Shown: positions 24,801 to 37,354, counted from the stretch's first letter. The stretch is 64,000 bases of DNA from Chondrosia reniformis (GCA_947172415.1 OX359192.1:8367401-8431400), one strand, 5' to 3'. Numbers and translations: made by a program. The notes: generated from the letters alone by a model not told the origin.

Positions 24801-27800
24801 AGGGAAACCACAACTGAACACTCTGCATGATGTCAGCTATTAATATTACACTAGATTGATAATGTTATAAATGAATTGCAAGTTTAGGCTGAAAAGAAGA
24901 CACACAGATACTTTTAGACTCAGTGCATCCTTTAAAGGAAGGAAGCACAAATAGGGTTTCTGTAGAAGCTGAAACTGTTTGGCCTCCATTCCAGAATGAA
25001 AGGTCAACTCAGAGGTCTCAAGGAGTCTGGGCGTATACACAAACACATGTACCTCCACACAAACATGCAAACCACAACTACATACATTCAAATGCTCCAC
25101 ATTCGTGCAAGCGTGCACTGCCATACGTATACGTATGTACTATACATATACACTTACACACCTACACATAAAATGCACAAGCCCACATATTACTGCATGA
25201 ATTGTTTTAAAACCTCAATCTATTCATTGCATACATCCTTGATTCATACTCAATAGATAAGGTGACAGCAAGCTTTACTCCACTTTTAGAAATATACAGA
25301 AGTAGTAATATATTTACTTATCTCCACTATTCACAGATTGACCTCCTTGTATAACAGAAATCGAGACTGACAAAGGCATGTTTACAAGAGAGCTCCTTAT
25401 ATAAGAAATTATCCTTTATGTATACAAGGGACCAAGCCCATTATCCAGGCAACAAGTAATAGATCTTAATATGGCTGTATTATAATACCACTCCTCGCTA
25501 TCTATTGAAACATCTGATCTTTACCTGAAATGCTATTGACTGCATCATTTCAATGGGTCCAGTTGCTCCCACGTATATGACTGGAGGACTAAAAGGAGAA
25601 GATTACCAATCATTCAGGACACAAACATTTAACAGATAATCACATTAAAAACACGTGTTGGTTGTGAGTGAGAATTAGATGAAAATGGACTGTTTTTCAC
25701 ATATCAAATATTACTTTGTAAGTTGAGAAATATTTCATAATTGCTAGTACAAAGTGGAGAATGAACCAGTTTATAATCGTAAGAAAATTACTAACTTCCA
25801 CTACAAGGTCTTGGGCATAACTAATCCAATTTAATACTTAGCAAAGGTATTTTTCGAACAATAGTATATTGAAAATAGGATCAGATATGTGTTACCCAAA
25901 AGATTCCCTTCAGAGAGGATTATTCAATTTAGTTAGACCATGAAAATATTTGAATATGTACTACAATTTAAACAGTAGTGCATATTGATTGTATAAAGGT
26001 TCATTGCTACGTTATTATCGGTACATTGGAAATGGTTCATCAGTGCTTGGATAGTAAACTTTGGTACTTCATTTAAGCTGCCTAGACGAATAATAAATTC
26101 CAGCCAAAATACCACAAAGTCATCACCATCACAATATTATCAAGTCATCACAGCATCACCATCACAATATTGTCAAGTCATCACAGTATCACCATCACAA
26201 TATTGTCAAGTCATCACAGTATCACCATCTGATTAGGATAGCAATTTGCAGGAATCCACTGCTGGCTGAACAATGATTTACAGTCTACTTTACTTGTGTC
26301 ATGCAACACAAAGTGACCAATTGATAACTACACTCCAAGAGTATTCAGAAACATCGAATTTGATAAAGATTTAATAAATATTTCACATAACAAAAGGTGA
26401 GAGTTCATTTTCATATCTTGCACCCACACTAGCTACCAGATGACGGGAGAGTCACTCCCTTCTACTGAGAATACATGCGTTTGTGTAAATGTTTAGTTAG
26501 CATCAGATTACCACACTTTGTAGGCACAAATACCACTCCAAGCTTAAGGAATTCCCCTGGGTCCAGCAGCAACTGCATCTCCCCTGGGCCTAATAGCAGG
26601 ATCTCCCGGGCCTAATAGCAGGATCTCCCCGGCCTAATAGCAGGACCTCCCGGGCCTAATAGCAGGACCTCCCCGGCCTAATAGCAGGACCTCCCCGGGT
26701 ATTAAGCTGTCCAGAAATTGAGGTGGCTGTAGGCTTGTTTAGCTTAAGGAATGTGACTACACATGAACACTCAAACGACTGTCTCCCTCAGGATCATAAA
26801 CAATTTGGACAAAAACAACTATTGCTTTAGATCATTCACAAATGGAATTGGAATGATTTCTACCCTGACTGGAATGTCAACCATGGCAAAGATGTCCTCC
26901 ATATTAACTAGTCTCTCCAGACAGCACAGATTGATTAAGGCTTCTGTGAGGTCTATGGGATAAACTCTACTGGATGTTGAACATCCTGCAGAGAAGCTGT
27001 TAAAACTACATTTCACTGGCCTCCAATATCCAACTTGTCAAAAGCTTTAGAAAGAGCATTTTCAATTTCCACCCAATACAGGAAAACCTGTACAAATTGG
27101 CTCATCTGGTGGATGACTCTGATTGGTATATCTGGTGGATGACTCTGATTGGTTGATCTGGTGGATGACTCTGATTGGTTGATCTGGTGGATGACTCTGA
27201 TTGGTTGATCTGGTGGATGACTCTGATTGGTTGATCTGGTGGATGACTCTGATTGGTTGATTTGGTGGATGACTCTGATTGGTTGATCTGGTGGATGACT
27301 CTGATTGGTTGATCTGGTGGATGACTGTGATTGGTTGATCTGGTGGATGACTCTGATTGGTTGATCTGGTGGATGACTCTGATTGTTTGATCTGGTGGAT
27401 GACTCTGATTGGTTGATCTGGTGGATGAGACTTACTAGCAAAATAATCACTTACCTGGTATAGAGGGCAGTGAAGCCTTCTTCTGCATACTTTTCAAAGC
27501 TACGATGAAGTGCAATTTGTACAACTGCATATACAAGACAGATAAAGATAACAATTAATAAAACAAATATAAATGTGTTTCTCTGAGACTTAAGATAGTA
27601 TTTCAATTAGTGTACAGACAATACTTGTTTAGGTAAGCAACTCTTCCCTTTGAATAGTTGGGTATACAGATAAAGATATCCTACGCTTCACTGAACAAAC
27701 TGTCACAATTTATTTCAATAAATCAACTACCAATTACCGTATCTTTCTATTCTTCTTAATCATTAGTATTTAACAGAAAACCTTTAACAGAAAGAAGGTA

Positions 27801-30800
27801 TGAAGTCTACGCTCTCTCTCTCTCTCTCTCTTAAAGCCTTTCATAAAGACTTTCCTGATAAAGAAGGTAAATCAAATTAAGCATGCTGGCGGCAGCAGTC
27901 ATGGTTATTGAGACTTTCTACACGACATTGTCAGCAAAACAATGTTAGCTTCCCGACCATCTGGCTGGCTGACTGTTGTTGATTATCCTGCGTAACTAGG
28001 CAGCTGATGACTTCACTATATATGGCATGTAAATGCCGAAGGTAGATAGACTAAGTTGAGTAATACATGATATAATTCATTAATACTGTACACATGACTC
28101 GGCAGCTTGACCAGGAAGTAGAAATAAGGGAAAGATTTGACCACCAACTAATTAACTGTACACTACTCACTCAGTAGACTAGAACAATCACATAACTTGA
28201 ACCTAAATTGGAAAACATATCACAAGCTGACATGTCATTGTTTGATTTCCACTAGGCCTTTTAGGGTACATTTAAATAGTTGCCCAGTTCAGCTCAATAT
28301 CAGGTGAACAACAGAAGTGACAAACAGACAACAACACTTTTAATGGTTTACTCTGTGATCAGGTCACAGACACTGAATACTACAATATACCACATGCATA
28401 ATGAGATTTAGTGTTCCTTTTGTTGGCCACTTTCAGTTTCGGAATTACCTTTTCTAGGTCCATCCAGCTGGTCATTGTGGTAGAATGCAGAATAGGCCAC
28501 TTGGCCAAGCCTACATATTTAGAAGAAAATCTTAAGTGAATACATATATTATCTGCCACCCACATTAACAACCCAAATAATCTTGTAATCAGCTCATATC
28601 CTATCTATTGGCATTTAGAGAATAACTCTTTCATGTTGTTAAGGTAGTATACTTTGACAAAATGTAATAACACAAATTCTCAAATCCCGAACACCTACAT
28701 AATTGATATGATGTATTACACTACGCAAACAATAAATGGAATATTACAATAAACATGACTGCGTTGCCATAGCAATCTAGGCAGTGGAAAGTTACCAGGT
28801 AACTAATCAAAGTGTAGACTGTTTACAAACTTACTGGAATAGGCTGACAAGCCAAGATGTGGTTTGATCAGACACTCTAGTAACTAGGGAGTCCAGTTCC
28901 TTCTGATGCAGTGCAGTGTGGAGATAAGCCACAACAGTCTGTGCCAACACTGCCAAGTGAGTACCACCCGCTCTGAAGGCCTGCTGAGGGCTGGGAATGC
29001 ATGAGAAACAGCAAAAATGTTTCAATACAGCAGATATCATCTAACATCTAACATGGCATGAGTTTGGCTTCCTCCTGAGGTAACTCACCTTTGGTGAAGC
29101 TGCAACATTTGGTGAAGTGTACTCAACACAGAAGGCATGTCCTGAGACCTACACACGGAAATAACAAAAAGTTGCTAACAAGTGCACCACAACTGCTTAC
29201 AAAGCAGATGGGGAATGCACCTTGAAAACTCCCTAAAATATTCCCAATGATCACTCTATAGGTTCCTGGTAGTCTTCATTAAATTAAGTATGAAAATGTA
29301 ACAAGTAGGAAACTTACTGATTTGGGAGATTGTGAGAACTGAGAACTTGTTTAATACTGATAACATGTCAAGGAACACATCTCATTCGTGATATTAGTTT
29401 AATTAGTAGAATACATCAATTATCTCAACTTGCAAACCAACTACATCCTTAAACTCTAATAACACAGTGACGTCAAGGGTCATGGCCGGAAAACATGTAA
29501 TTATTCAAAGAAGAATTTATAATAGTTCCTTATCTAGATAAGAGAGGTGGCAGCTTTGAAATTAATTTGTTAACATTCCACCAACCAAGCCAAAGATAAG
29601 GGAGGACTTCACTATACATTATACTGACTAAAGGGAAAGTATGTTCAATTACTAAACACACAGCCAATTACAAATCAAGTCCACTAAATTAATTAAATCA
29701 ATATACTACTTATGTGGCCAGACTTGAAGAGATAAGAACTTAATCAACACCTTATCATATGGTCTTGTTTATTGACAACCTACAAACTAGAACAATAGGA
29801 AATGTATTAATCAAATCATATTCATCAGTGGGAGATACTCTCCTCAACCAATGCAAGGATCTATGTGGTCAGCCACTGTGTACCTAAAAGTCTAAAATCC
29901 CATGTAGGGTTACCATGGTAATGTGGTTCACATAGCAACAGTAATTAGAGAGTTAATTAAACCTATTTGTTATTATACCAGACGGATCATCTCCATTACA
30001 CAGAGAGACCGCTGTAACTGGTCTGTCATTGTTACTACAATATTATTGAGGATAAAGAGATTGCTGAAAGAAGAGAAAGGGGGCAAGAGGCATGTCCCAA
30101 GCTTTCTAGTGTATGACCCAACATCCATATAAGGATATATGGAATGATCTAATCTATATCAAATTACTAAAACAATGTACAGCCACTGAGTGTTTACCTC
30201 ACCCACTCTGTAACTTCAAAATCACTAAATTGCTCTAATGAAGGAAAACTAATATTCACTATTCTGACCTTTAGCCATTATCAACTTGATTTAAATTGAA
30301 AATGGGAAAAGGTGATAAGAAAATTGTTTAAAAATTCTCAAAAGGATGAAGAATGTAATCTCTAAAGGTGTTGTTAGAAAATCTATTACACTTTCAGCAA
30401 AATATACAGATATAATATGTACATATGTATAATGTATATACACTTACGTACATAGCTTACGTATGCTATATGCACAATTATATACATATGTATATAGACA
30501 CTTGATAAGTAATACTCAGCAAATAAACAAGCTAGCTCTGAAATCAACACAATTCCAATTGCCATGATTAGTACACTGAAGATGAGGAGACGGAGCATTA
30601 CAATTTGAAATGTACGTATATGCTTCCTCAAAGTTATACTAATTATTGGCTGAGTTAGGATACCCTGAACGGTCTTGAGGAGGTATTCTTAAGTTGTCTA
30701 ACCACTTTTGGATCATAACATTCATGTCCTAAAATGTATATAAAAGTGAACTGTACATATATAATATATATGTAATTATTAAAGTACCCATGCATAATAT

Positions 30801-31300
30801 ATATATAATTATTAAAGTACCCATACATATACATACAGTAAAGGACAGAGTGCTATGTATAAACCATCTCCACTTAAGGCTACCAGGCTGCACTTTCCAA
30901 ACAGTCACACACACAAGCACCGAGTTCAGAGGTGGTGCATTATAGTTTAAGTGCAATAAGGGATGGAAGGTAAGGATACATGAGCCTATGATATGATATA
31001 TATATATAATATTTCCATATAAAATATATTCCGAGTGTGGGGAGACTTTGATATGCTTCTTCGCAAGAAATGTTTTACTTTAGACAGAATGTCTGATGGT
31101 GATGAGCAAATTAATTACATCAGTGAAGATTTCAATGAAATGTCAGTAAACATTAAGTAAAATGAATACGTAGTTACCGGTTGTTCAAAAAACACATCTG
31201 AATCATTGCCAACCGATTCATCCGAGGCATTCCTTGCGAACTCTTCATTAGTTGTCGCTACATTAACCTCGGTTGCCTCACTGTCGTCCAAACTCGCCAT
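10715..31300 (-). CDS. PDXDC1: PDXDC1 orthologue (PLP-decarboxylase-fold protein, probably non-catalytic)
   Basis: Twenty-six exons join in frame to 748 residues (human PDXDC1 is about 790): 31300-31178, 30728-30664, 29148-29089, 28990-28835, 28510-28449, 27524-27455, 25588-25525, 23857-23827, 23654-23617, 20425-20347, 18847-18763, 17811-17763, 14707-14636, 14548-14347, 14101-14058, 13713-13663, 13358-13265, 13195-13098, 13014-12918, 12702-12644, 12533-12421, 12316-12157, 11880-11803, 11703-11611, 11477-11381, 10821-10715. Family signatures are VPSNTVFGSPHAM, AGTAIAGHIDNL, WLHIQG, NPGLW, PLVLWICLQFLG and, near the C-terminus, a coiled coil followed by LRSIPIVGSVLGWLSPV. In typical group II decarboxylases WLHIQG would contain the PLP aspartate and NPGLW the PLP lysine (NPHK). 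Both are missing, so catalysis is unlikely. The cellular role of PDXDC1 is poorly known. Coding DNA fills only about 11% of the locus. Confidence 0.93.
12321..12412. repeat. 24-bp tandem repeat, about 4 copies, PDXDC1 intron
   Basis: Near-identical units 'acatgttcagataaggtac' plus 'attgt' sit in the short intron between the exons 12316-12157 and 12533-12421, directly upstream of the acceptor. Confidence 0.85.
12585..12640. repeat. 21-bp tandem repeat, about 3 copies, PDXDC1 intron
   Basis: The word 'gtcatgtgatgaataa' is repeated in the intron beside the donor of exon 12702-12644. Confidence 0.75.
16862..17516. repeat. 27-bp minisatellite, about 24 copies, PDXDC1 intron
   Basis: The unit is 'acacataatatacagcttat' followed by 'gaaatac'. 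A few units have one extra triplet ('ataataata'). The period is a multiple of three and largely stop-free, so long open frames appear on both strands. These have no homology and lie inside the intron between exons 17811-17763 and 14707-14636, so I treat them as artefacts. The rest of that 3-kb intron shows nothing else recognisable. Confidence 0.95.
17865..17960. repeat. 32-bp tandem repeat, 3 copies, PDXDC1 intron
   Basis: 'aatgatactaaatggtatat' followed by 'atagttatagaa' is repeated three times just upstream (minus sense) of exon 17811-17763. Confidence 0.85.
18856..18949. repeat. (GA)n microsatellite, PDXDC1 intron
   Basis: Long GA tract with interspersed GACA units. On the minus strand it is a polypyrimidine run just 5' of the acceptor of exon 18847-18763, so its length could affect splicing. 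Confidence 0.9.
20437..20990. repeat. 27-bp minisatellite, about 20 copies, PDXDC1 intron
   Basis: The unit is 'gaactggatggaacagctat' followed by 'catccat', with T/C point variants. It lies a few bases upstream of the acceptor of exon 20425-20347 on the minus strand. The open frames across it (minus MDDSCSIQF, plus WMEQLSSMN) are repeat artefacts. Confidence 0.95.
24457..24830. repeat. 123-bp tandem repeat, 3 copies, PDXDC1 intron
   Basis: Three near-identical units start near 24457, 24580 and 24703 with 'gatgcaagaattagagattg' and continue through 'tttctacttttctttag' to 'ccacaactgaaca'. The high identity implies recent duplication. Confidence 0.9.
26118..26230. repeat. ~37-bp tandem repeat, 3 copies, PDXDC1 intron
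   Basis: 'catcaccatcacaatattg' followed by 'tcaagtcatcacagta' is repeated. Purely intronic. Confidence 0.8.
26575..26700. repeat. ~22-bp GC-rich tandem repeat, about 6 copies, PDXDC1 intron
   Basis: Units 'ggcctaatagcaggacctcc' plus 'cc'. This is a GC-rich island in an AT-rich intron. Confidence 0.85.
27105..27425. repeat. 26-bp minisatellite, about 12 copies, PDXDC1 intron
   Basis: The unit is 'gattggttgatctggtggat' followed by 'gactct'. It lies downstream (minus sense) of the donor of exon 27524-27455. The minus-strand open frame SSTRSTNQSHPPD is a repeat artefact. Confidence 0.9.
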
Positions 31301-31443
31301 TTAGGTGATCTCAATCTGTGCGATTGTTAGTGCGGAACGGCCATTTAAAACGACACCCGGGAATAATGGAATGACAATGGATCAGAAGGAATCACATCAG
31401 TTACAAAAATTACTATTGAAAAAACACTGCACATGTTAATAAA

Positions 31444-33212
31444 CTAGTCTCGTTTAGTGTCTGGAAGAACTAAACGTAGTAAAACTAAAGATAGAGTCAC
31501 TACATGAACCGAATAGTATAAAGAGCTGTATATTGTTACAATAGCACCAGCGGTGAGGTAGCGAAATGCTACATGAATATAACTATAAATTGTGTGTGTG
31601 TAGATCCAGTCCATACATTTCCAGAAAAATGCAAATTGCTGAACTCTCAGCTTTGTTGTTAGACTGAAGTATTGATCTTGTGCAATGAGGTAGAATGGAA
31701 ATGACATGAAGACCACGTAATAGCCTGGATAGATACCATGCCAAAAGGCTCCAACAATGTACACTGCCAAGTGTCTGAAGAAGAGAAGGGCAAATACAGT
31801 TTAGTGTTGCTACAGAATAAAGACAGGCACTTGTTTGCAATAGTGGTGCTTTGTAGTAATGAATTCTTTGAATATACATTCTTAATAGATTATCAAAGCA
31901 TATACTATATATAGCTAACTACCAGGAATCTAGCATTCTTCACAAACCAGCAATGGTCAATTAAGCACATTCCATGACATACCTGTACTTATTCCAAGGA
32001 AACCTTTTGTACACATAGAAGTACAGCCAGTACTGACAGGTCATATTCCAGTGACGTAATCCTTCCTTGGCTACTACTGTGGATTCAACCTGCCAAGGAC
32101 GAACTTGGTAAACAGTCAGAAAGTCCAGTTCATTACCAGGCTGTGCTAATCTTTCACTTTTATTCTTTGTAGGTCCAAAGCCATTGACTGGTTCAGTGTG
32201 AGTAGGGTATCCCCCCAGACCAGCTGCAATGGCACCTGATGTAGCCAGTTCCCATCCAATGTAGAACCTCACTTTGAATCCAAACAAAAATAAATAAATA
32301 TAGAAAATCCTGTAAATTATCCCCCAAGGGTGGTTGGTGAATTCACTAGTCAGGAGATATTCTGAGGGAAATGCCTTTTCCAGAAACAGGTAGAAGACAA
32401 CATAAAAAGGAACATACATCAAATGGTTCTTCACATAAGGAAGTGTAGACAGATTGGTCAAGTGAGGATTGTTTATTGTGTCCATAAAGACTCGAAAATG
32501 ATAAAACGGACCACTAAAGAGACCAATAAAGGAAAATGAATAACTTAAATAAGTAAAAAGGTCACATTCGTAATCCATTTCCTGTGCATCAAAGGCAAGT
32601 GACACCAGCTGCAGTATACAACAAAGAAATCAATAGAGAATCATTATGTTGGCCTAGACAAGACATCATAAAGCTTTTGGGGACTTACCCTAAATGTACT
32701 CAAAAGTTGAAGTGCATTAGTTGGACCAGTAAATGGAGAAAATCCATAAAAGTGCATTGTCCGAAAGAAAAGAAGATAACCAAAGGTTATGACAAACGAC
32801 ACGCGTGGGCACCACCTGTGGATGAACAACAGATTATGCAAAACCATTCATAACAGCAAAATTGGATGCATTCACAACTACCTACAGTGTATAGTACAAA
32901 CAATCAAGCCCATGAAATATACACACACTAGGAAGTTGGTAATCCATTTCTGAAGCTAATAGGTTACAAATAGCAATACCTTGATTTTGCTAGGCAACGC
33001 AGTATCACATAGTTGAGAAATATCAACAACAACGAATGCCAGGCTTGCGTCCTTGTTCCGATGATAATTTGTAGAAGGCCTCCTAGAATGCAAAACAGCT
33101 TTCGGTAGAAAACTGTATTAGGGAAGTCTTTTGCTTTTATCAATTTTAGAAAAAATCCAAGAGGAACTGTCGAACTAAGAATAGCAAAATACAGGTAATC
33201 GTCGAACGCCAT
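31444..33212 (-). CDS. MBOAT7: lysophosphatidylinositol acyltransferase 1 (MBOAT7/LPIAT1)
   Basis: Four exons join in frame to 438 residues: 33212-32980, 32815-32689, 32608-31983 and 31774-31444. MBOAT7 is a multipass ER enzyme that re-acylates lysophosphatidylinositol, preferring arachidonoyl-CoA. The sequence shows several hydrophobic spans, TNALQLL, GLFSGPFYHFR, the family motif HWNMTCQYW (Asn 308) and FWHGIYPGYY with the expected catalytic His 341. The start is the ATG at 33212; a GTG three codons upstream in the same frame is not needed. The PDXDC1 start codon lies only 143 bp downstream of this stop, so PDXDC1 is transcribed from a very short gap. No damage is seen. Confidence 0.95.
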
Positions 33213-33389
33213 TTTTATCACACTTCAATCACAACTAAATTAACTTCACCTCACATTGTGAACATACAATAAGAGTTAAAGAATTAAAGTGCAATGGTTT
33301 ACAGAGAATCAAAAAACGATTTAAAAAGAGTTATTTAATATTTAATTCATTACAAAGTATATAACATTAAATATTGCATGAGAAAAGTG

Positions 33390-34620
33390 TTAAATAGTGA
33401 TATATCCACCATTTTGAATAAAATCTGATGCAAGCTTGCGGCATTCTTCATTTGGAGATGACAGTCGGTATTTGTAGGCACTCTTGTATCCATACTTGAC
33501 TATATTAGAGAAGCATTCAACGATCTCGTTTGGCTACAATAGGAAAAAGACATTTGTTAAGATAAGAGATATTAAAGTAGGAATATACATGTACTTTGAA
33601 TCTATCTACTAGGTAAAGTCCTCTTTGACTTACAGTTGGTTCATTTTCAATTGCTTCACTGTCTTCTTCTTCTAGATTTTCTATATGAGATTGCATTTTT
33701 ACCTCCTCTTCATTGTCACCTGGTTCTTCAGGTGTAATGACTGAACTCTCTTCTACACTAGCACCTGCTTGCACACTTCTCTCTTGTCGAGACTGACCAT
33801 TACATCCTAAGCCAGAACCAGATGAATTAGTAATCTCTGCACCCACAGAAGATGCGAATAGGAGATTTTATATATTTAAATTTTTCGTGCATGCATGCAC
33901 ACATTACTCACCTCTAGGTGTTAAATATATCCCGAGTGTGTAGTTACCACTGTTATTTATGTCGTCTGATACGAACTTTATTGTTAAAGTGCTTAAATCT
34001 GGGTACTCTTCAAAATTATCTATTACACTACGATGATTTCCGCAAACTTTTTTAGGAGTATTCTCATCAGCGTAGTATGAGAAGTAATCTGCGTTGCAAT
34101 CTTCGGGAGCCAAATCTCCTTCATGTAATTCCAGATTTGCCAAACTGAGAAGTACGCCAAAACCCCTTGGAATCTGCAGTCGCCACACAACTTCCCTATT
34201 TATTTGGTTACTTTCTCTTCTGTAATATTTTGCACCCTCATGGTTTAAAGGCGTTATGTCGGGATCTCTGTCGTCTCTCACGTATCGCAGCTCATAGATA
34301 CATAATGCTTTATCAGGAAGCGTTATGTTATCTTCTAACCAGCCAATAATCCTCTTATTAGGGGGATAAGTGTCCCAACAGACTTCAAGAACTATTTCTG
34401 TTCGATTAAAGTGAGCCTGTACATTATCTTCTAAATCATTTGAAGTGTAATATCCGTGGTCTTCTTTGTCCAAGTCAATTTTTTTTAATATTGGGTCTAA
34501 TTTTGATATTTGTACAGGATCTGTCGATTGAAGGTTCGTAATAGGCGCTGGTGTGAATTCCCAAGTAGGCCCTGTGAAGGCACTTATAAGTAGCAAAACA
34601 CCAAAAAGTTTGGTCTTCAT
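33390..34620 (-). CDS. secreted CUB-like precursor, copy 1 (intron-poor)
   Basis: Three exons, 34620-33912, 33836-33634 and 33533-33390, give 351 residues. Order of parts: signal peptide (MKTKLFGVLLLISAFTGPTW); a Pro/Thr-rich and acidic N-region; a region with single cysteines; a CUB-like domain (QIPRGFGVLLSLANLEL, AEDC-type cysteine, KKVCGN, LTIKFVSDD, YTLGIYL); a linker with RQER, a minimal furin-type site; a very acidic stretch; and a C-terminal 47-residue piece with two cysteines (IVECFSNIVKYG, NEECRKLASDF). N-glycosylation sequons NRT, NIT and NYT are present. It is the most diverged of the three tandem copies. Its first exon corresponds to exons 1-3 of the other two fused. Function is unknown; it is likely a processed secreted protein. 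Confidence 0.85.
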
Positions 34621-34682
34621 TTTCTTCCTCTTTTAATATGGTTCAGGATTCCGCATACAAGAAAAATTATGGTCTCTCGCTG

Positions 34683-34690
34683 TTTTTATA
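34683..34690 (-). promoter_or_regulatory. TATA box of secreted copy 1
   Basis: TATAAAAA on the minus strand, 63 bp upstream of the ATG at 34620. The two sister genes have TATA elements at similar places, which strengthens the call. From here to 35507 there is only AT-rich intergenic sequence, with a (TA)n tract near 35232-35253. Confidence 0.6.
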
Positions 34691-35507
34691 AGCTCCACTC
34701 CCACTTCGCTATAACTAAGGTTACGGCTGATTGCAGCAAACACAAGGTGTCTTTATATGCTGGCACTGCCAGGTGAATAATTGGATGGTGTTACTAAATT
34801 AGGTATAAATTATTATTACGTAATAAGGTTAATTTTGGAGATTTCTTCCTTCCTTTCCTAGAAAATGCATAGTCTAATAGTCTAAAACTATACGTACACA
34901 CGCGAATATACATATTATCACTTTTAATTAACTAAGGAGTCAATATAACCAACCTATCTAAGAGCTCCTATATATAAAGGGTATAGCTTTAGGTTTTTTT
35001 AACCAATGAGTCTTAATGATCCAGACATGCACACAGTTAGATATATAAGCTAGGTAATTATATAAACTAATAAGTTTAATTTGTGTAGACACGTATAAAA
35101 ACAGGCATTATATGCACCTATGTATGCATTTATATATTGTGTGTCTAATAATTAAGAAGGAACAAATATCATCACTTGATCATGAAATGCATGCAAAATA
35201 ACATGGCATGCACCACTGCACTGATCTTCCATTATATATATATATATATATATCTATATATTTGAATAATTATTTAAAATTCACTTCATGATCACATGCA
35301 TGGATCACTTTGAATAATTAAATCAAATCAAATTAGTCTTAGCTTTCAATATACCAAAAACTGATACAACCAAATTGGTCGAGTATGTGAATGTGTTAAA
35401 TGGCAAAGAACAATTTCAATAGCTTAAAAATATAAGATCACATGAATTAAATTAGTGATTACAATTAATGGATGCTTCAACATCCTAGCTCATGCATCCT
35501 TGAATCA

Positions 35508-37354
35508 TTACTGAGGTGATGTAAAACCATGGATTAGATATTCCTGGGCCATCTTCTTACATTCTTCACTGGCTTTATCACTGTTAATGTATTTCTTTGC
35601 CATTGACTCTCCCTTTTCAATAATTTTGCTAAAACAATTCAGCACTTCATCATTCTATATAATATTATACATGAATAATCATGACTGTTACATATATACA
35701 ATTACAAAACTGTGGTATATATTTATTTATCAAATATAATAATTACTTATTATAGACATTTTTGTCAATCAGTTATGTAAATGCATATGACACTTTAAAG
35801 CTACATGCTGATATATATGGGACTATACGTATAGTTTAGCTAAAAAGTATATACATACAGGTATTGCATGCCGCATACCAAAACAGTTGGGTCTGATATT
35901 TCTTTATTTGCATCGATAACCTTTATTCTTTCATCATTATCAACTACTACTGGCGTGCGAGATTCTGCTTGATTCTCTACAAAATTCTCAAATGTGTCAG
36001 ATCCTGTATTAGATCCTACATTTTCAGTTGCTCTTTTTCTTCTTATTTCAGCTAAATTAGAATGTAGTACCATTATATAATGCATTCTTAGCAACTGTTA
36101 CAGCTGTCTGCAACTAATTATAGTAAAATAGTCTGAATCTAAATTCCTTACTCTCATGTATAGTAAAACCATGCATATTCATATAAAAATGGTGGTTGGT
36201 GCATGCAATCATTAACTTACGATTCGATGCTAGTAAATAGACACCAGCAGAGAATCCACCTTCATTATTATCTTCATTTGATTTGAATCTTATCGTTAAT
36301 CTTGTTGGGCCATTCTTATAAACTCTAAACTGATCTAGAGTAGAGCAAAACTTGGTAGGGCTGTCCTCTTTGTCCGTGTAGATAGACACAAAGTCTTTGT
36401 CGCAGATACCACGAGTGGGTCCCTCGATAGAAAGGTCGGAGAAGAGAACCAGAGCAGTGAACCCTCTAGGAATGTTGATCATATACACCTGGTCAGTGTT
36501 TGGTTTGTAAGTACTATTAGCTGTTCTCTCGTTGGTAAAGTTATCACTTTTCAAATAGAGCAAACCCTCTGAGAGTGAAAAGTTTTCTGTATTCTTGCTA
36601 TCATAGTCTCTAGCATAAGTCACCTCTTCTTTACAGAATGTTTCACTGTATATGAACGAATGTGGAGAGAATAAAGTATTACACAAGTAATATATTTAAC
36701 AGGGTTCAATCCAGGGCATGCAGCTTCTCCCGCGAACACTCCAGCTTCCTCCCCAAAAGTTTTGCTAATTGCATATACTGAATTAGGTATAGCTAAAAGT
36801 AGACACGGGGATCCCGGAGATACTCCTATAAGTCTCATGCACCTCCCAACTAGCCCCCATGCATGCAGACTGCCCTATAGGAGATATGCACGTCTTCGGC
36901 CACTAGATTTCCCCCGAAATTTATTTCCTCGCGAGAACCCTAGGCCTGCCATATAATATACTTACATACTACTAAATTATACGTACAGATTCCATCCTGG
37001 TATAAAATCTGGGTAATCTCTCAAGAAACCGACAAACTCTGGCCTCGAGGACCTGAGGTAGCATGTCCTTATAATTCCCTCAGTCCTATTGAATGTTGAG
37101 GACGTATTATCCTCCCTATGAGAAAGAAAGAATATGATGTACAATGTATCAGCTGATAAGCTGAATAGCACGAATATCTACCACAATCCTGTGAAGAATC
37201 CCTCTTTTTCTTTCATGTAGTCGAAATAGGGATCTACTGGCGGCGGTGTAAAGCCAGGAGTCGCATCTGTCGTAGCTTGAATATCCAAACCCCCAAACGA
37301 AGCTACGTTTTCCGAAAGAAGCAAAGTGGAAAGTATCGCTAAAGTAACTTGCAT
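35508..37354 (-). CDS. secreted CUB-like precursor, copy 2
   Basis: Five exons, 37354-37182, 37115-36987, 36645-36221, 36051-35879 and 35654-35508, give 348 residues. The signal peptide is MQVTLAILSTLLLSENVASF. A Thr/Pro-rich spacer follows, then a Cys-containing segment with GFLRDYPDF, a CUB-like domain (IPRGFTALVLFSDLSIEG, CDKDFVSIYTD, KFCSTLDQFRVY, LTIRFKSNED, GGFSAGVYLL), a strong polybasic site IRRKRATEN at the start of exon 4, an acidic linker, and a two-cysteine C-terminal exon (VLNCFSKIIEKG, SEECKKMAQEYL). It is closest to copy 3 with the same exon phases. Probably secreted and cut by a furin-like protease, releasing an acidic peptide with the two-cysteine end. I know no named family with this layout. 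Confidence 0.88.

Noticed and set aside
33210..33221. Upstream GTG start for MBOAT7
   Set aside because: An ATG three codons later gives the family-like N-terminus; GTG starts are not expected in animals.
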